A DNA stretch of 64,000 nucleotides, from positions 2,728,000-2,791,999 of the forward strand of contig VUYV01000089.1 in assembly GCA_008711295.1 (NCBI GenBank), in the 5' to 3' direction. The notes under the pieces were generated by a model. It was given only the letters and a program-made list of their open reading frames with translations, did no database searches and was not told the DNA's origin. This document shows, in pieces, positions 61,540 through 64,000 of the stretch. The DNA is from Anarhynchus alexandrinus (taxonomy: Eukaryota > Chordata > Aves > Charadriiformes > Charadriidae). The stretch's first letter is position 1. Each line of letters opens with the position of its first letter. The position numbers were made by a program, and so were the translations under genes.

Positions 61540-62565
61540 GTGTTTTGAACCACCCTGATATCTGTTGGAGGGGATAGCACAGTGGGGCACAAGCTATGAA
61601 AGAGGTTTCTGGAATACACTGATGATAACTCCCTGATCCGGGTGATGGAGAAGCCAATGGGGGAAGATGCACTGCTATAGCTGGTGCTTAAAAACAAGGG
61701 AGGACTGGATGGGGATATGGAGACTGGGAGCAGTCTTGCTGCAGTGACCATGAGATGATAGAGTTCGGGATCTTGAAGAACATTAGCAAGGGAAAACATG
61801 CCTGATGAACCTGATGATTGGTTTAGATGATGAGGTGACTGACTTGGTGGATGAGGGAAGAGCTGTGGATGTTGCTGATTTCAGTAGTGGTTTCAGGACT
61901 GTTTCATGTCACATGATAATTGACAAACTGATGGAGTGTGGACTTAAGTAAATGGGCCGTAAAATGGAACTGAAAGCTGGCTAAACTGCTGGGCTGAAAG
62001 GATTGTGATCAGTGGCAAAGTCCAGTCCCTAGAAGTGTCCTCCAGGGGTCAATGCTGGGTCTAATATTGTTTAATACCCTCATTACTGAGCTGGGTGATG
62101 GGACAGAGTGGACCCTCAGCAAGCTTTGTAGGTAACCCCAAACGGGGATGATAGACTAACCAGATGGTTATGCAGCCTTCCAGAGGAGCCTTGATGAGCT
62201 GGAGAAATGGGCTGAGGGAAATTTTATGAGTTTCAACAACAAGAAACATGGAGTCCTGTGCTTGGGAAGGAATAACCTGGTGCCCAAGAACAGGTTGTGG
62301 GTGGATAGGCTGGAAAGCAGTTTGGACAAGAAGGTGTGGGAGGGGCACGGGGTGATGGTGGTGATATCCTGGTGGACTCCAAGTTGCCACAAGCAACCAA
62401 TGCACCCATGCGGCAAAGAGGGGTATTATCATCCTTGGAGATGTTCATAATTTAACTGGCCATTGTCCTGGGCACCCTGCCTTGTGCACCAGCTCTTTGA
62501 GCCAGGAATTGGACTAGGCAACCTTCAGAGATGCCTCTTAACCTCAACCATTCTATGAAGATTCT
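61540..62565 (+). mobile_element. Old CR1 LINE with internal deletions, spanning endonuclease to 3' end
   Basis: The plus strand begins in the endonuclease part of ORF2 (the NHPDICW-type segment at about 61550, and the SDHEM motif near 61745 of the APE-like nuclease). It jumps near 61795 to the reverse transcriptase fingers (DEVTDLVDEGRAVDV near 61835) and continues over the palm to the distal ORF2. The palm Asp-Asp site near 62120 is degraded (CTTTGTAGGTAACCCC). Several stop codons and frameshifts are present. The 3' end reads CTCAACCATTCTATGAAGATTCTT. The endonuclease-reverse transcriptase linker and part of the 3' coding region are deleted. Confidence 0.9.
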
Positions 62566-64000
62566 TCAGTGTACAGGCTACCAGCTCTATTTCGGTGATA
62601 AGCAGGTTCCTAAATGCTTTCTGATAACTAGAGCCTTTTTTGCTGTGTTTTCTGTGTCAAAGACTGGAATAATAATTTTTCTTTTTTGGAAGTTTCTTCT
62701 GAGGACAGATACATTCACATTTTTAAGTATTCAGATGCAGTAACCATGGAAGTACTTTAAATACAGTGGTGCTTTGTGCTCTATTTAATTACAAGTTCTG
62801 TCTTACTGCATCAAGTGTCAACATAGGTTTCAAGTACTTGAAGGAAGAATCTGTTATGAATTATTAGCATATGTAAAAATTTGAATATGTCAGTATAGTT
62901 ACATAATTACTGTACTGTATTATTCTTTTTGTCTTCAAATATTTCAAAATAATGCAATGAATAACATTAATTACAAAAGTTGGTTTTGCTGTTGTTTGGT
63001 TTTCAGTTGTGCTTAATAATATGTCATGCATCGCACCACTTTGTTTCCATGAATATTTTTGTGTAACCAGGGGTAAACCATATATTGCTCCTTTGTCTCA
63101 GTTAAATTTTCTCTGTTGCCTTTACTGGGAGGGGGAGAGCACAGCTTTTTTTGTCTAACAGAGGGAGAGATTAGTGATTCTGTGTTTGTTAGTTTAGCTT
63201 TGTGCCATAGCAAAATTCCATGTGTGGATAGTTGAGGAACAAGGTACTAAATCACTGGGAGATGAGGTATCAAACGTGAATTTAGAGACTAAATGGCTGA
63301 TACATCTGTGTAAGTACAGAGTAGTGAAATTTCAACTGTTGAAGCTACTAAGCTGCTCAGTATATTGGCTAAATTCTTTTGAAGTGATAAGTCATCCTGT
63401 ACAAAGAAGAACTGAGCTCATGCATGGTGTGACAGTGTTCTGTATTTCTATCCACTGCTTGTCACAAAGAAGTAAGGGATAATAGTCACAAAATGCAGGG
63501 GTGGTCTCTGAAAGGGGTAGTAAGAGCTGTACGTTTCTGAGGATCTGGGGAAGGAGGAGAGATTTGAAGAGGAAATTCTCACTTGTTATTTCCAGCTTTA
63601 CATTATTTTTAATGTTTTAACGTGTAGACATTAGATGGAGGAGGAACAGAAAGATTATTGGTGCCAAAACAGGCAGCTGTAAGGCCTGTATCCTCCAAAA
63701 AGCCATGGTATATAATTAGTACTCATCATTGTGAGGAACAGTAATTAGTGACGGTGTACAGAAGCACAAAGGAAAAGTATTTGATATACTTTTGATATTT
63801 TAGAGTGAGAAAACTTCCAGCACAACGTAAACTATACTTTGTTTAATGACAATAATGGTAGCCTAGAAGATATTTACACCTTTATTTTAAAGATTAGTGA
63901 GACAAAAAAGCTAATAACAAATATTTCCTAGGGGTTTCACTACCATCACAATTTTGTTGTTTTCACTAAATTCCAGAAAACATCAGCAGAAGTTGTCACT
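62566..64000. other. Unique AT-rich non-coding DNA
   Basis: No gene or repeat is recognised in this stretch up to the window end. Confidence 0.55.

Noticed and set aside
1..64000. tRNA, rRNA, CRISPR array, mitochondrial insertion
   Set aside because: Looked for on both strands by eye; no cloverleaf with intact A/B boxes, no regularly spaced direct repeats and no mitochondrial gene phrases were seen.

Overview
The window looks like nuclear DNA from a bird, most likely a neoavian rather than a chicken-type genome. Nine CR1 LINE copies or fragments are recognisable, several with the avian CR1 3' end (ATTCTATGATTCTGTGA type). There are also solo endogenous-retrovirus LTRs of the TGTCCTGGTTT...AAACCACAACA type, and the background is AT-rich and non-coding. 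I find no intact protein-coding gene, rRNA, tRNA or CRISPR array. The longest open frames are either inside repeats or lack any recognisable protein character, so I read the window as intergenic or intronic.

Layout. 1-7080 is mostly unique AT-rich DNA. 7081-7460 is a GC-rich repeat-like block, followed by faint ancient repeats. At 8835-8890 two near-perfect hairpins share bases and exclude each other. 9189-9621 and 9892-10765 are two minus-strand CR1 copies. 13538-18267 and 18269-22996 are almost identical 4.73 kb segments separated by one N; this is very probably an assembly artefact (overlapping contig ends or two haplotypes laid end to end). Each copy carries an LTR-like element and a solo LTR. 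23427-24007 is a solo LTR with a clean TAGTT target duplication. 25757-26490 and 28854-29561 are two related solo LTRs, the second with a GAGGG target duplication. CR1 pieces follow at 30284-30925, 34325-34765, 37737-38663, 42617-42765, 53866-54116, 56743-57474 and 61540-62565. A second copy of the LTR-like family of 14920-15640 lies at 34830-35545, and a minus-strand ERV-derived LTR with internal 45-bp repeats lies at 54118-55050.

There is no gene network to describe; the content is retroelement history plus assembly joins. The three Ns (18268, 42616, 54117) are all single bases, and all sit at repeat edges or at a duplicated contig end, so the sequence around each should be treated with caution. 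The only weak hints of host function are a spliced-terminal-exon-like stretch at 45242-45344 followed by a polyadenylation signal, a splice-site-bounded 105-bp open stretch beside G-quadruplex motifs at 38781-39035, and an AT-rich block near 6290-6500 that resembles conserved non-coding DNA. None of these is established from one sequence alone.
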